A model generated the notes under the pieces. It made no database searches. It worked only from the letters and a program-made list of their open reading frames with translations, and was not told where the DNA came from. A program made the position numbers and the translations under genes. Shown here one piece after another: positions 39,175-52,072 of a stretch of DNA of 64,000 nt. This DNA comes from Cyanophora paradoxa (lineage: Eukaryota; Glaucocystophyceae; Cyanophorales; Cyanophoraceae). Location: assembly GCA_004431415.1 (NCBI GenBank), contig QPMI01000423.1:186001-250000 (forward strand), read 5' to 3'. Numbering within the stretch: the stretch's first letter is position 1; each line of letters opens with the position of its first letter.

Positions 39175-42100
39175 TCAGTACCAGGCGGTGGTCTGAGAAG
39201 GGGGAAGGGACGCACCCCCGCCTCGCCCGCGGGGCCCTCGTCCTCCCCGGCCTCCTCCGAGGCCTGCTCCCCTGCGGCCAGCCAGGCTAAGCTGAGAGGC
39301 GGGCAAGGAAAGGGCGGGCGGCTCGCCTTCGGGGGCCGCGCGGGGCTGCACGGGCGCCCTCGCGCGCGCCTCCGCCTCCAGACGCTCCAACGCCGCCCGC
39401 TCCTCCGCCGACCCCTCCTCCCCCGCCTCCGCCTCCGCCTCCCCGTCCTCCCCCGGCCCCTGCCGCTCCGCCGCGTGAGGAACGCTATGACCAGAGCGGA
39501 GAGGGCGGCGGGGCGCGCCTCGGCTTCCGTCGGGGCGCGGCCCCGCGCCGCCTGCGCCTCTTCCCGCCGCTTCTTCGCCTGCAGCCGTTTCCGTCAGCCG
39601 CGAACGAAGTGGCCGGGAGGGGGGTATGCGCGCCTCGGCGCGGGCCTCGGCGCGGGCGCGCTGGAGGGGTATGTCGCGCTCGATCTTCTCGAGGTCCTGG
39701 ATCAGCTGCTGCGACACCTTCCGCCCGTAGACTGCGCGGGGCGGGGGCGTCAGGACGGCCTCGGACGATCTTGCAAGGGGGAGGGGGGGGCGGGCTCGGA
39801 CGGGAGGAGTGCCTCAAGGCCGTTCTAGAAGAAGGCGACGGGAAGCGGGGCGGGCGCGCGGGCGCCCGCTAGAGCGGGGAAGGGGGCGGAGGGCGGGCGG
39901 GCGCACGGCGGCGGGCGTGCTCGATGATCTCGCGGACGTAGCCCATCTTCATGTCCTCCGTGAAGCGCCGGTGCCCATACACCCGCTGCGCCAGCTTCCG
40001 GTACCAGTCCGCCTGCGAAGGAGGGAGACAAGGATGGGAGCGTGAGGGGCCCGTGACTACTACTCCACTACTCATCAAGGGGGGGGGGGGGGGGGGGGGG
40101 GGCGGGGGGGTAGAGCGGACCGGGACCTGGCGGTGGGCCGAGAAGTCCTCCAGGCAGGCGAGGCAGAGCCGCACGCGGCAGAGCACCACGCACCTGCGAG
40201 GCGCTCGGCGGGGGGCGAGGAGGGGGGGTACGACGACTAAGTGGCGCACGCTTCGTAGAAGAGAGCGAGGGCGAGGCGGTCGGGCTGCACGCCGGCCGCC
40301 TTGCAGCGCTCCACCATCTGCGGGGTACGTGCGCGTCAGCGTTTGTCGGCGCGCGTGGGGCTGCGCGGGGCGCGGTGCGGGGTACGGCTGCGCGCACGGC
40401 GCAGACGCCGTAGAGGTTGTTGGAGTTGTAGTAGCCGATGATGAGGCAGGTGTAGGAGGCGGCCGTCGGCTCCAGCCCGAAGCCCGGCCGGATATCGTCG
40501 AAGGTCTCGTGCGCGCGCGGCAGGTCCCCAAACTGGGGCGAGCGGGGTAAGAAGTAGGAAGTGGGAAGTGAGAAGAAGCGAGGCGCGGGATGGGGGGGGG
40601 CAGGGGTGGGGGGCCGACCAGGGCGCAGCCGAGGGTAATGGCGTTGAGCGCGGCGACGGGCACCGCCTCGCCGTTGTCCCGCATCTGCGTCAGCGTGTAG
40701 TAGGACCTGCGTCCACGCGTGAGGGCGGTCGGGCGGGCCGGGCTGGATTTGGTGGGGTACGCACCCGTCGGCGGAGGCCGCGTCCTTGGCGCAGACGAGG
40801 GCCATGGAGCGGAGCAGGTTGTAGTCGTCCACGGGCCGCGACGTGAGCTGCTCCAGGTACTTGAGGGCCCGCACGCAGGACGCCCAGTCGCCCGAGTTCT
40901 GGTACGCGAACATGAGCGCCTCGACGGAGGCCGGGCACGGCTCCAGGCCGGCCCGCTCCGTCATCTCGTCGTAGATCCGCTGCGCCGTCTCCGTGTCCCC
41001 CGAGCGCGAGCAGGCGTTCAGGAGGCGGATGTAGGCGCCGCGGTCCAGGACCAGCTCCCGCTGGGCGACGAGGCGGAAGGCGTCCAGCGCCTCGGGCAGC
41101 CGGTTCTGCAGGAGACAGGCGACGACGGCCCGCTGGTAGGCCTCGCGGACGGGCAGGTAGAAGTCGTTCGGGTCCTTTCTTAGGGGCGCCATGGCGCGGG
41201 CCAGCGCCGCCGCCTGCTGGCGGGCCGTCTCTGCCGCCGTGGCCTTCAGGTGGTCGTTGGTGACGTCGGCGAGGGATGCGTGGAGCAGGTGGAGCAGGTC
41301 CGAGGCGAGGCCGGCGGCCTGGCCCGCCTGCTCGCAGCTCTTGATCAGGTCCGCCGCCGTGCGCGGGTCCAACGGGATCACCGACTTGTCGCCCGCCTCC
41401 AGCCGCTCCCGCATCTGCGGACAGAACGGACCGCTCAGACTTCTTCGCGCCGTTCAGCTTGGGCGGGCGGGCGGGCGGGCGGGCCTCGCGGGCGACGGGG
41501 GCGGCGGCGGCGAGGTCGAGGCGGTCAAGGCAGATCTTGAGCAGCTTGCGGAAGGCCGGCCGATCCAGCTCGATATTCCACCTGCCGGCAGGGGCCTAAG
41601 CGACCTGCCTGCCTGCAAGCCGGCGGAGCGAGCCGCGAGGCGGGGCGCGGCTGGGCGGGGCGGGGCGGGGCGCACCGCCTGAAGAGCTGCACGCCGCGGG
41701 GCACCCAGACCTCCGCGCCTACCCGCGCCATCGCCTGGGCGCCCTGCGCGCCCCGCACCGCCCCGCGCGTAAGCGGCGAGGGGGAGAAGCAAGGCCAAGG
41801 AAGGAAGGTCCGGCCGCCGCGCACCGCGAGCACGTTGTTGAGAACGAAGCCGTTCGGCGTGATCTTGTAGTCCTGCTCGAAGCGCTCGATGTAGTCCACC
41901 GCTGCTCGATCGATGCGGTTTAGGCGGGGGCGGGGCGGGAGGGGGGTACAGAAGAAGAAAGGAAGGCGCGCACCCTTCTCGGGCTCGCGGGCGGCGGAGC
42001 AGGCGCGGACGAGCACGTCCAACGTGCGCGCATTCGGCTTGAACCCCGCCTCGAGGACGGCGGCGAAGGCCCGCTCGAGGTTGTCAAGGAGCCGCCGGTC

Positions 42101-43169
42101 CACGCGCTCGGCCCGAAGCATCTCCGCGGCCACCGCGTCGCCCAAATTGTGCAGCGCCTGCGTTTTGTATGTGTCGGCCCCGCCCGCCGCGCCCGCCCGC
42201 GGCCCCGCTCGGCGGGCGGGCGGCGCCCCGCACCCTGAGCACGCTCTCCTGGTTCGCCTGGGGATTCAGCGCCGGCCCGCCCTCCTGAATCACCGTGAGC
42301 GCTGGCGCCCGCCGCGCCCCGTCAGCCGAGCAAGCTGTGGGGAGCGTGGGGGGAGAGGGGCCGCGGGGCGGGGCGGCGCACCCCGCACGGGGTCCTTGCC
42401 GAGCTCGCACGCGCGCAGCAGCTGAACCAGCACGTCGCGCGTGAGCGGGAGCCCCGTCGCCGCCTTCATGTCCTCCACGATCTGCGCGGCGGGCGCTGCT
42501 CGGCGGGGGCGCCCCCGCCGGCTCGGCGCAGCCGCGCACCTTGAAGACTGCGTTCAGCTCCTGATCGGCCGGAAGGTGCATCCTGGACGTCAGCCGTTCG
42601 ACGTGCGCCACGAGCTTCTTCTTCTCTTCGTCGAATACGCGCCGCGCAAACTCCACCGGCACGCTGGTCTGCCACGCTTTCGTGCGGCCTCGGTCGCCGT
42701 CCTGTGGCGTGCGCGGCGCATTTCCGCCCTGTACCCGCTCGCTGCTGCGTGCCTTTCGGGCCGCGTCGCTGCTGCTCCCCGCCGGCGCGTCTGGACGCCG
42801 GTCTGACTTCCCTTGGTTCGAGCTGCCGCTGGCCTCTGTGGCGTCGGCGATGGGCTGTAGCCTGTACCTGGAGCGCTCTGAAGTCGAAGGAACGGCGTCG
42901 CCTCGTCCGTCCCTCCACCGGCCGGTCGTGCTGTCTCTGCCAGGCCGATCGCGGGCTGCGGAGCGCCGCGCGTGAGACGAAGGCGGGGAGGCGTGCGCTA
43001 GTGCCGAGCGCAGTTCTCGCGATGCCTCGCGGCGGAGGCGTGCAGGGGAGACCCGCGCACCGGCCGAGTCGAAGACGCGGCTCTGTTTGTATGCGTCCAC
43101 CGCCGACGGAAGCGACAGTCTCCTCGCGCCGACTCGCACTCTGAGCGGGGCCAGCCGGGCGAGCCACAT
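39175..43169 (-). CDS. Pentatricopeptide-repeat (PPR) protein, multi-exon
   Basis: The start at ATG 43,169 gives an Arg/Leu/Val-rich, acid-poor N-terminus ([17 protein letters not shown]) that looks like an organelle transit peptide. Exon 1 ends at about 42,540. Downstream exons carry helical-hairpin repeats with PPR features, such as [34 protein letters not shown] and [17 protein letters not shown]; the largest block is ~41,414-40,700. The C-terminal part (~39,720-39,190) is a charged helix. PPR proteins bind organelle RNA and act in its processing, stability or translation. Exon borders are only partly resolved; introns are short and GC-rich, one containing a ~25-base G-run at 40,078-40,108. 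Confidence 0.7.
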
Positions 43170-43243
43170 CTCGCCGGGTCTCGCGGACTCTCGCCTTTGC
43201 GGGGGGTACGGGGAGTTCGCGCGGTCCGCTTGGGAGCGGCAGG
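43170..43243. promoter_or_regulatory. Bidirectional promoter, PPR and beta-adaptin genes
   Basis: Only 74 bases separate the two divergent start codons. The segment is GC-rich, with a GGGGGGTACGGGG run and no TATA box, so it must hold both 5' UTRs or the promoters extend into coding DNA. Confidence 0.5.
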
Positions 43244-46200
43244 ATGTCGGACGGCAAATACTTTCAGACGACCAAGAAAGGTGCGCATCGAACGCGGCTG
43301 CGTGGTCCGCGTTGGCGCCAACGCGCCGCACACGCAGGCGAGATCCATGAGCTCAAAGAGGAGCTCAACAGCAACTCGTCCGACAGCAAGAAGAAGGAGG
43401 CGGTGAAGAAGGTCATCGCAGCGATGACCGTCGGCAAGGATGTGTCGATGCTCTTCACGGACGTGGTCAACTGCATGCAGACCCGCAACATCGAGCTGAA
43501 GAAGCTCGTGTACCTGTATCTCATCAACTACGCTAAGAGCCAGCCAGACCTTGCCATCCTGGCCGTCAACACGTTCGTAAAGGTTCGGCCCAGCAAATGG
43601 TGCTTCGTCCGAACTGCCGCGCTGACCCGCGCGCGGCGCCGTTCGACCGAGCAGGACTCCCAGGACTCGAATCCTCTCATTCGCGCGCTCGCCGTTCGCA
43701 CCATGGGCTGTATTCGTGTGGAGAAGATCACTGAGTACCTCTGCGAGCCCCTGCGCCGCTCCTTGAAGGTTCGTTCTGTGCCCGAGCGAGTCATTCGCGT
43801 TAGATGTACTGCCGGGGCGTCATCTCCTGGGGGACTAGACGGCGCGCCGCCGCTTCCGGGCGCCCCCGCACCCACATCGCATCATTCGCGCAGGACGACG
43901 ACCCGTACGTGCGGAAGACCGCTGCGGTGTGCGTGGCGAAGCTCTACGACATCAACGCGGAGCTGGTCGAGGATCAGGGCTTCCTGGACTCGCTGAAGGA
44001 GATGCTCTCGGACAGCAACCCGATGGTCGTCGCCAACGCAGTGGCCGCGCTCGCCGAGATTGCGGAGACCAGCAGCTCGCAAGATGTGCTGAAGATCACG
44101 CCGGGGATCCTGCAGAAGCTGCTGGCTGCGCTCAACGAGTGCACCGAGTGCGCGCCCGTACCTTTCGCCGGCCCTGGTTCTTCGCCCTCCCGAGCGTTTC
44201 TTTTCGGCAGATGGGGCCAGGTCTTCATTTTGGACTCGCTCGCGAGGTGCGCCGGTCGCGCGTACGGTTCGGTTCGCGGAACTGACCGCGGAGCAGCTAC
44301 ACGCCGGCCGACGAGAAGGAGGCGGAGGGCATCATCGAGCGTGTGACGCCCCGCCTGCAGCACGCCAACTCTGCCGTCGTGCTCTCCGCCGTGAAGGTCC
44401 CGCCCCGCGCCCCGTGCCCCGAGATCCGGTGCTCCTTTCCTTAGCTTCCTTTTTCGCTTCTTTCTGCAGGTCATTATGCAGTACATGGATATCATTCAGA
44501 GCGAGGACACGGTGAAGATGCTCACCAAGAAGCTCTCGCCGCCCCTTGGTACGCGCCCGCCACCGCGGCGACGGCGCGCGCCCCGTCCTCGCTCACGGCC
44601 GCCGCGCAGTGACGCTGCTGTCGACGGAGCCGGAGGTGCAGTACGTCGCGCTCCGCAACATCAACCTCATCGTCCAGAAGCGCCCGGGCATACTCTCCCA
44701 CGACGTGAAGGCGCGCCCGCCCGCCCTCCTGCCGCCGCCGCTCTCGCGCGTGGCGTGCGCGGTGCGACCGGCCGCGGCGGCCCGGCAGGTCTTCTTCTGC
44801 AAGTACAACGACCCCATCTACGTGAAGATGGAGAAGGCGAGCGCCCACGCCGCTTCCGCGCTCTCGCGGGCAGGGGGGCGCCGGCTGACTCGCCGGGGCG
44901 GCGCAGCTCGAGACGATGATCAAGCTGGCGACCGACAAGACCATCGACCAGATCCTCCTCGAGTTCAAAGAGTGCGTCTAGGAGAGCCCTCGCAAGCCGC
45001 GCCGCGCCGCGTCCGAGCGAGCCGCGCAGGTACGCGACGGAGGTCGACGTGGAGTTCGTGCGCAAGTCGGTGCGGGCGATCGGGCGCTGCGCCATCAAGC
45101 TGGAGAAGGCCGCCGAGCGCTGCATCAACGTGCTCCTGGAGCTCATCCAGGCTCGCCCCGCCCCGCCCCGCTCGGCCCCGCTCGGCCCGGCCCGGCTGTG
45201 GTTTGCTGACGCGCGCCGCAGACCAAGGTGAACTACGTCGTTCAGGAGGCGGTCATCGTGATCAAGGTGGGCGGCGCGAGGGGCGAGGGTGGGGGCGGGG
45301 CCGGGGCGGGGCGGTCGGGGCGGCGTCTAGCTACTACCCACGGTTCGGCGCGTGCTGACGCGAGGGCGGGGGGCAGGACATCTTCCGGAAGTACCCGAAC
45401 CGGTACGAGTCGATCATCGCGACGCTCTGCGAGAACCTGGACACGCTCGACGAGCCCGAGGCCAAGGCCTCCATGATCTGGATCATCGGTGCCCGCTCGC
45501 TTGCTCGCTCGCTTGTTTGCTCCCCGAGGGCCCCGCGTCGCCTGAGGGACCGCCCCCACGCAGGCGAGTACGCGGAGCGCATCGACAACGCGGACGAGCT
45601 GCTCGACACGTTCCTCGGCGCCTTCCACGACGAGGGCACCCAGGCGCGCCTTACTTCTACGCCTCCGCTTCTGGCCGGCGCCGTCTAACGTTCGCCCGCC
45701 GCCCCCGCCGCCCCGCAGGTCCAGCTGCAGATCCTCACGGCGACCGTCAAGCTCTTCCTGAAGCGGCCCGCCAACACGCAGGAGCTCGTTCAGAAGGCCC
45801 GCCCGCCCCGCCGCATGCATGTATGTCGCTCACGTTCGCGGCGGGGCGGGGCGCAGGTGCTGCACATGGCGACCCAGGAGAGCGACAACCCCGACCTCCG
45901 GGACCGCGGCTTCGTCTACTGGCGCCTGCTCTCGACGGACCCCGAGGCGGCCAAGTCCGTCGTGCTGGGCGAGAAGCCCGTCATCTCCGACGACACGAAC
46001 ATGCTGGACCCGACGCTGCTCGCGGAGCTCGTCGCCCAGATCGGCACGCTGGCCTCTGTCTTCCACAAGCCAGCCAAGACCTTCGTGGACCGCGTGCACG
46101 CCGCCGTCCCCAAGACGGTGGACGACGCGCGGGGCGCCAAGGAGGAGGAGGAGGACCCCGCCAAGGCCGAGATGGAGTCCAGCAGCGGGCCGGCCGCCCG

Positions 46201-47868
46201 CGGCGGCGGCGGCGGCGGCGGCGGCAACCTCCTAGACCTTGACGACGGCCCCGCGGTGCGCGGCTCGGCTGCTCGGCTTTCTCTCGCTCCTTCCGTCCAT
46301 TCTGAACTCGCGGCGCAGCCCGGCGCGTCCGGCGTGGCGGGCGCGACGGCTGGCATGTCGGCGCTGGATCTGCTGGGCGGTGGCGCGCCCGTGGCTGCCC
46401 CGGCGGGCGCCGGCCAGGCTGGCACGGCGGTGAACAACATAGTCTGGCTCCCCGCCGCCCGCGGCAAGGGCATGCAAGTCAGCGGACACTTCGCGCGGCA
46501 GAACGGAAGCGTGCGCTCTCCCCTCCGCCCGCCCTCCGCCCCTCCGCTCCCCTTCCGACGCCGACGCTGCCGCCGCCGCCGCCGCGCAGATTGTGATCAA
46601 CTTCGTCTTCGAGAACCAGAGCCCGGCGCCTCTCTCCGGCTTCGCCCTCCAGCTCAACAAGAACACGTGCGGCGCTCCCCGCGGCCGCCCCCCTGTACTT
46701 CCGCCGGCCCGCGCGCCGACGCCGCGCCTCCGCGCCGGCGCAGCTTTGGGCTCTCGCCGGCGGCCCCGCTGCAGATGGCGCCGATCGCGCCTGGGCAGGC
46801 CGCCTCGTGCACGGTCCCGCTGGCCGTGAACCCCGCGGCGGCGTCGGGCGGCGCGCCCAACCTCACCATCCAGATGGCCGTCAAGAACAACATCGAGGTC
46901 CGCCCTCCCTCCCTCCCGCCCCCCCTCCAGTGCCCGCTCTCCTACTGCCTGTTCCTTACTTGCGTTGCGCCCCTCGCCCCGCCCCCCAGGTCTTCTACTT
47001 CCAGGACAACATGCCCTTCCACGTCGCGCTGGCCGAGGACGGGCGCGTGGACCGGGCGGCGTACGGCGGGATGTGGCAGGGCATGCCGTCCGACTCCATG
47101 GAGCGCACCGCCCAGGTCAGCCCCGCCCGCCCCGCCCCGCCCGGCCACCTGCGCGTAGCTCCGCTCGCCTCGGCCTGGAAGCTCAGCCGCGCCTGTTGCG
47201 CTTAGCGTAGACAGCTTATAATTAGCCTGGCCTGGTTGCACTTGGCGCGCCGCGGTCGGGCTAGCTGCGCCCAGCCTCGCCAGCCACCGCGGTCAGCCTG
47301 TCAAGCTGGGCTTAGCTAGCTCTCCTCCTCCTTCTCGGCTCTCCTCCTCCTCCTCCTTGTTCCCCTTCGCGCTGACACCACGCCGACGCCCGCCTCCTTT
47401 CTTTCCGCCTTCGCAGATCACGAACATCCGGATGGACAGCACGGAGAACATCGCCCGGAAGCTGGACGCGCACAATGTCTTCTTCATCGCGAAGCGCCCC
47501 TCGACGGAGCCCGGCGTCGAGCTCCTCTACTTCTCCGCCAAGACCCTCTCCGGCTGCCTGCTCCTCGTCGAGCTGACCTTCCGCTCCGGCTTCAACATGT
47601 GCAAGGTCCGCCCCCGTTGGGGTTACGAGGATGGTGGGATGATGGGCTGGGCGGGGGGCGCGTTGTTTCGAGGTTGGGAGCGGCACGTAGGGAGGGGGGC
47701 AGGTCCCCCAGCGTTGGGGTTAGGATGCTGGGCTCGGCCGGATTAGAATGGTGGGCTGGGCTGGATGAGGATGATCAATTAACCCGGGTGCAGGCGACGA
47801 CCCGCTCGCCCGACCTCTCCTGGGTACCCTTCCTCGACCAGAGCCTCGAGTCCATCCTCCGCTCCTAG
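43244..47868 (+). CDS. AP-1/AP-2 adaptor complex subunit beta (beta-adaptin)
   Basis: I could join 22 exons in frame into a 908-aa protein, close to the ~940 aa usual for beta-adaptins. Exons: 43244-43280, 43338-43582, 43655-43768, 43894-44147, 44211-44246, 44297-44396, 44470-44548, 44610-44710, 44789-44836, 44907-44971, 45030-45150, 45222-45266, 45377-45488, 45564-45643, 45719-45796, 45857-46255, 46319-46510, 46590-46666, 46744-46897, 46990-47115, 47417-47605, 47794-47868. The trunk (to ~residue 585) has the family's highly conserved helical repeats ([59 protein letters not shown]). A Gly/Ala/Ser-rich hinge with LLDLDD, a likely clathrin-box-type motif, leads to the C-terminal appendage. The protein links clathrin to cargo vesicles. 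Five of 21 introns use GC donors. AP-1 and AP-2 forms cannot be separated here. Confidence 0.95.
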
Positions 47869-48323
47869 GCGTACCCCCGTCCCGGCCCGCCCCCCGCCCC
47901 CGGGCCCTCCCCCCTCGCCCCGCCCCGCTCCCGTCGTCCTCCCCCCTGCCTGCCCCCCGCCGCCCGGCGCCCGCCCCGCCGCCCCGCCCGACCCGGCCTT
48001 CGTGTAGCTAGTTAGTAGACCACAGAACCCTCAGCTTTCTGCCCAGCGTAGCCTAGAGGGGCCGGGGGGTACGCCGCGGGCGTCGAAGGGCTCGCGGTCG
48101 CGGTTCACGGACCGAGTCTACGGTGCATACCACCACAAATTCGGCGTCACACACTGAATTAAGACGCCAGATATTGATGAGTTCTTGGTGCGCGCATTAC
48201 GTAATTAAGCGCCACTGGCCCAGTGCTGCCAGAGATAGCTGCCAGGTAGTGCCAGGCTCTGCCGGGGCGCCAGCAAGCCCAGCGCTCGCGATCGGCGATG
48301 ACAAGCCGGAGTTCGTGAAGTAG
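47869..48323. other. 3' flank of beta-adaptin gene; no further gene
   Basis: A C-rich stretch (to ~48,000) follows the stop codon. The rest is unique, with no coding signal I can support before the MITE. Confidence 0.4.
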
Positions 48324-48542
48324 TACTGTAGGAGGCGGAAAATTGCCGAGGCGAATAATTGCCGTAAATTGCCGAGACGCCGAATTCGGCAATTTAACGA
48401 CTCGGCAATGTTGCTGGGGGTAGGTATTTTCCTAGCCCGCCATGGAGCAGAATTTGGATTCGGCAATTTATCGCCACGGCAATTCCGGTTTTGGACGAAT
48501 TCGGCGCCGGCAATTTTTCGCCTCGGCAATTTTCCTACAGTA
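48324..48542. mobile_element. 219-bp MITE flanked by TA
   Basis: The ends are inverted: TACTGTAGGA at the left and its complement at 48,533-48,542. Inside, both arms carry several GGCAATT/AATTGCC blocks in mirrored order (GAAAATTGCCGAGGCGAA near each end), so the unit can fold on itself. It has no coding capacity. A TA at each tip fits the target site of Tc1/mariner-type elements, which is the probable source of its transposase. Confidence 0.85.
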
Positions 48543-48884
48543 TTAGCGCTCGCCCACTGCGGCCGACGCGACCGCGGATAGATTTGTTTTTCAAAAAGCC
48601 CACCCGGGCAATGTTCGTATTAAAAGGACAACAATTACCGCCCCGTCGCGCAATGTCCGACTGGGGGGGCACCGTCCGACTGCTCTACCTGCTCTGCAGC
48701 ATAGAGGGGAGACGTCGTGCTACCCTGCCCTAGCTAGCTGCGAGCTATTATGAGGGAGCGGTGTGGAGTCGAGTCGGTCCTTGGCCCTGCAAGAGGGGGG
48801 GGGGGGGGGGGGAAGGCTCTGTCTGCCCTAGCTAGCTATAGGAGCTATCTGTCGGAGTCTTGGCCCTGGGGGGGGGGGGGGGGA

Positions 48885-49836
48885 GGCGGGCGCACGGGCG
48901 TGGGGGGTGGCGGGGGCGGAGCGGAGGGAGGGGAAGGGGCGGGGAGCGGGGTGCACAGTGGGGTGGGGGCGGCGGGGCGGGGCGCTGGAGGGCGGCCAGG
49001 CGGGGCGCTAGAGCCGGAGGGCGGGGCGGGGCGCTGGAGCCGGAGGCGGGGGCGGGGCGCTGGAGCCGGAGGGCGGGGCGGGCGCTGGCGAGGCGGGCGC
49101 GGAGGGGCGGGGCGGGGCGCTGGAGCCGGGGGCGGGGCGGGCGCTGGAGCGGGGCGGGCGGCTGGAGCCGGAGGGCGGGGCGGGCGCTGGAGCCGGAGGG
49201 CGGGGCGGGCCTGGAGCCGGAGGGCGGGGCGGGCCTGGAGCCGGAGGGCGGGGCGGGGCGCTGGAGCCGGAGGGCGGGGCGGGGCACTGGAGCCGGAGGG
49301 CGGGGGCGGGGCGCTGGAGCCGGAGGCGGGGGCGGGGCGCTGGAGCCGGAGGGCGGGGCGGGGCACTGGAGCCGGAGGGCGGGGGCGGGGCGCTGGAGCC
49401 GGAGGCGGGGCGGGGCACTGGAGCCGGAGGCGGGGCGGGGCGCTGGAGCCGGAGGGCGGGGGCGGGCACTGGAGCCGGAGGGCGGGGGCGGGGCGCTGGA
49501 GCCGGAGGGCGGGGCGGGGCGCTGGAGCCGGAGGGCGGGGCGGGCACTGGAGCGGAGGGCGGGGCGGGGCGCTGGAGCCGGAGGGCGGGGCGGGGCGCTG
49601 GAGCCGGAGGGCGGGGCGGGGCACTGGAGCCGGAGGGCGGGGCGGGCGCTGGAGCCGGAGGCGGGGCGGGCACTGGAGCCGGAGGGCGGGGCGGGCGCTA
49701 GCGCTGGAGCCGGAGGGCGGGGCGGGGCACTGGAGCCGGAGGGCGGGGGCGGGCGCTGGAGCCGGAGGGCGGGGGCGGGGCGCTGGAGCCGGAGGGCGGG
49801 GGCGGGGCGCTGGAGCCGGAGGGCGGGGGCGGGGCG
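48885..49836. repeat. ~26-bp GC-rich minisatellite
   Basis: About 30 tandem copies of a GGCGGGGCGGGGCGCTGGAGCCGGAG-type unit, varying by one or two bases in length. Runs of G (48,798-48,812 and 48,868-48,882) lie just upstream. A long frame across it encodes only a Gly/Ala/Arg repeat and is not a gene. Confidence 0.92.
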
Positions 49837-50029
49837 GGGTAATCGTCGCGCCGCCGCAAATTTTGCGTACCCCCCATCGCTGCCTAGGAGGCTACGACTC
49901 TAGCCTATATATAGCTACGAGTCCTACGACCCTCGCCGAGTCGGGCCTTGGGGCCTCGAGCTCGACGTGCCAAGTTTATAGGGCCCCGCCGGCGCCGTCT
50001 CCGCGGCCGCCGGGCGGCGCCGGCGTCTC

Positions 50030-50250
50030 GAGAGTCGAGAGTCGAGAGTCGAGAGTCGCTGTCTCTAGAGTCTATAGCCTAGTAGACTCTAGCGGAGTCT
50101 CGACTCTCGAGTCTCAGACTCTCAGAGTCTAGATCTAGCCTACTAGGGCTACTAGGCTAGTAGACTCTTCGAGTGAATCGAGTCTACTAGTAGACTAGGC
50201 CCCTAGCCTACTGGCCCCCTAGCCAGGGCCCTAGGGGAGTCTAGGGCTGC
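50030..50250. repeat. GAGTC/CTAG low-complexity, self-complementary tract
   Basis: Four tandem GAGAGTC units at ~50,030-50,056 lead into a dense mixture of GAGTCT, AGACTC and CTAG blocks that can pair in many ways. Confidence 0.8.
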
Positions 50251-52072
50251 CGTGTAACACAATATTAATTCGCACGATACTGTAAAACATGAAATGTCCG
50301 GCAGAACTTAATATTCGGCGCTATTCGGCATAGCCCCGCGGCGCCGAATATTTAAATTTGCAGCCGCCAGAATTCTCGGGGGGGGTAGGGCCTTCGCGTC
50401 CCTTGGGCGCGTCAGCGTCTCGACTCTTAAGCTTCCCGTCCCTCCGAGCTCGAGGCTCGGGCCCGGCCCGGGGTCGGACGTCGACGTCGCGCTCCGCGTC
50501 AGCATTTTGAATTCAAATCGGATATCGGGCCAGAATTAGAACTTCGGAAGCAGCAGCAACGCGACGGTCCCGGCCCCGCGTCCTATATAGCTACAGCCTA
50601 CAGCCTACGTATACGTATACAGCAAGCCTTATAATTAAGCTTCGGCAGCTAGCGCTAGCTATATAGCTATAGGCGCCTAGGCCTGCGCATGCACCCGCGG
50701 CCGCGAGCGCAGCGATCTCATGAGAGCAGGCAGCTGCAGCTGCAGGTTGATGGCAAGATCTAGCTAGAGGCTGCAGCTGAGCAGCACCAGTGCGACGGAG
50801 CAGCAGAGTCTCGGTAGGATTGAGTACAGAGGGAACAGATATAGCACCAGACATATATATATAGCTACAGCGAGGCTAGTCATAGTGCTAGGGCTATTCT
50901 GAGCGTGCTAAGATGGTCGCTGGACCAGATGGCAACGCGTACAAGGGTACAGACCCATGGCCAGAGGACAGGGCTAAATAAGGGAGCACTGCGGCAGAGG
51001 CCAAGGGCCTAGCTAAGAGCTAGAGGACTAGCCGATCGCGACGAGCCGAGCGAGTCGGAAAGTGGATGGCACAATCACTTGTACATGTACGTATACAGCT
51101 GCGCATGCGCATGCAGTGTACAGCTGCAGGCATATATATGCATGCAGTACTAGTACAGTAGATCTTCAAGTTTAAAATTTGTAGCGTTTTCCGTAGCGCT
51201 AGCCTAGGCGCGTACGGCGGCGCTAGACCCCTCTCCCCTCCGAATTCGGAAGGTTTACAACGAAAATCAGCGCGTATTACTCCGTACCCCCCAGCTATGT
51301 GGGGCCGCGCCGAGTGCCACGGAGTAGGGTTTATAAAATAAGATTTACAAGAAAAAGCGATCGCGGAGCATAGAAATAAGGTGGCGGCGCGATATATTAT
51401 AACTGAGAATTACGGGGGCTGGCTTGTGTGAGCCAAGCCGGGGAGGCCGGCCCCCGGGCCCCGGCTCGGCTAGCTCTGCCCAACCGGCGCGAACACGGCG
51501 CTTCGTAGAGTCAAGCGAACCGGCGCGCATCGCCCGCAAGCCTGGGCCGCAACGAGGTACCCCCAGCGGAATCGCCTTCTCTGCTCCCTCCCCTACGCGC
51601 CTGAAGCTTGGCGCTTTCGAAGCTTGGTTGCGCCTGTAAGCTGCAGTCTCGGTCGCGGCCCACAGATCGGCGCCGTTGTCCCGCTCTGCGAAGCACCACC
51701 CACAGGTCGGCTTGACCATTCTTGCCGCCCTGGGCTCCAGCGCCGCCCAGCTGCCTCCGCGTGACGCCTACGCGTCCTTTGGTGCGCACTCTGTCGTTTG
51801 AAGGCCTCTGCGCTCGCCTCGACGGTCGCCGTCGCGCAGTTCCATGGAAACCAGCATCTGATGGTCCGCCCGCAGCAGCGCCGCCGGTCGCCCCGCCCCG
51901 CGCCACTGCGCAGCGCCGAACCATCAGCTGATGGTGCGCAGACACAGCGTGCCTGCGCTCTCCCCCAAGGCCGACCGCGCGCAGTTCGATCGAAACCATC
52001 AGATGCTGGTTCGACCTTAGCAGCGCCGCCTTTCGCCCTGCCCGTCGCTTCTGAGGGAATCCGGACCTTGCT
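50251..52072. other. Intergenic host DNA without recognisable gene
   Basis: The segment has many short palindromes (TATATA, AGCTAGCT, GCATGCGC, GTATAC) but no coding signal, tRNA or rRNA. At about 51,830-52,015 a degenerate duplication (GCGCAGTTC with GAAACCA and CATCTGATGG/CATCAGATGC) leads into the satellite. Confidence 0.45.

Noticed and set aside
48750-50132. A 460-codon Gly/Ala/Arg/Glu frame
   Set aside because: It is a translation of the ~26-bp minisatellite, with equivalent open frames in other phases and on the other strand.
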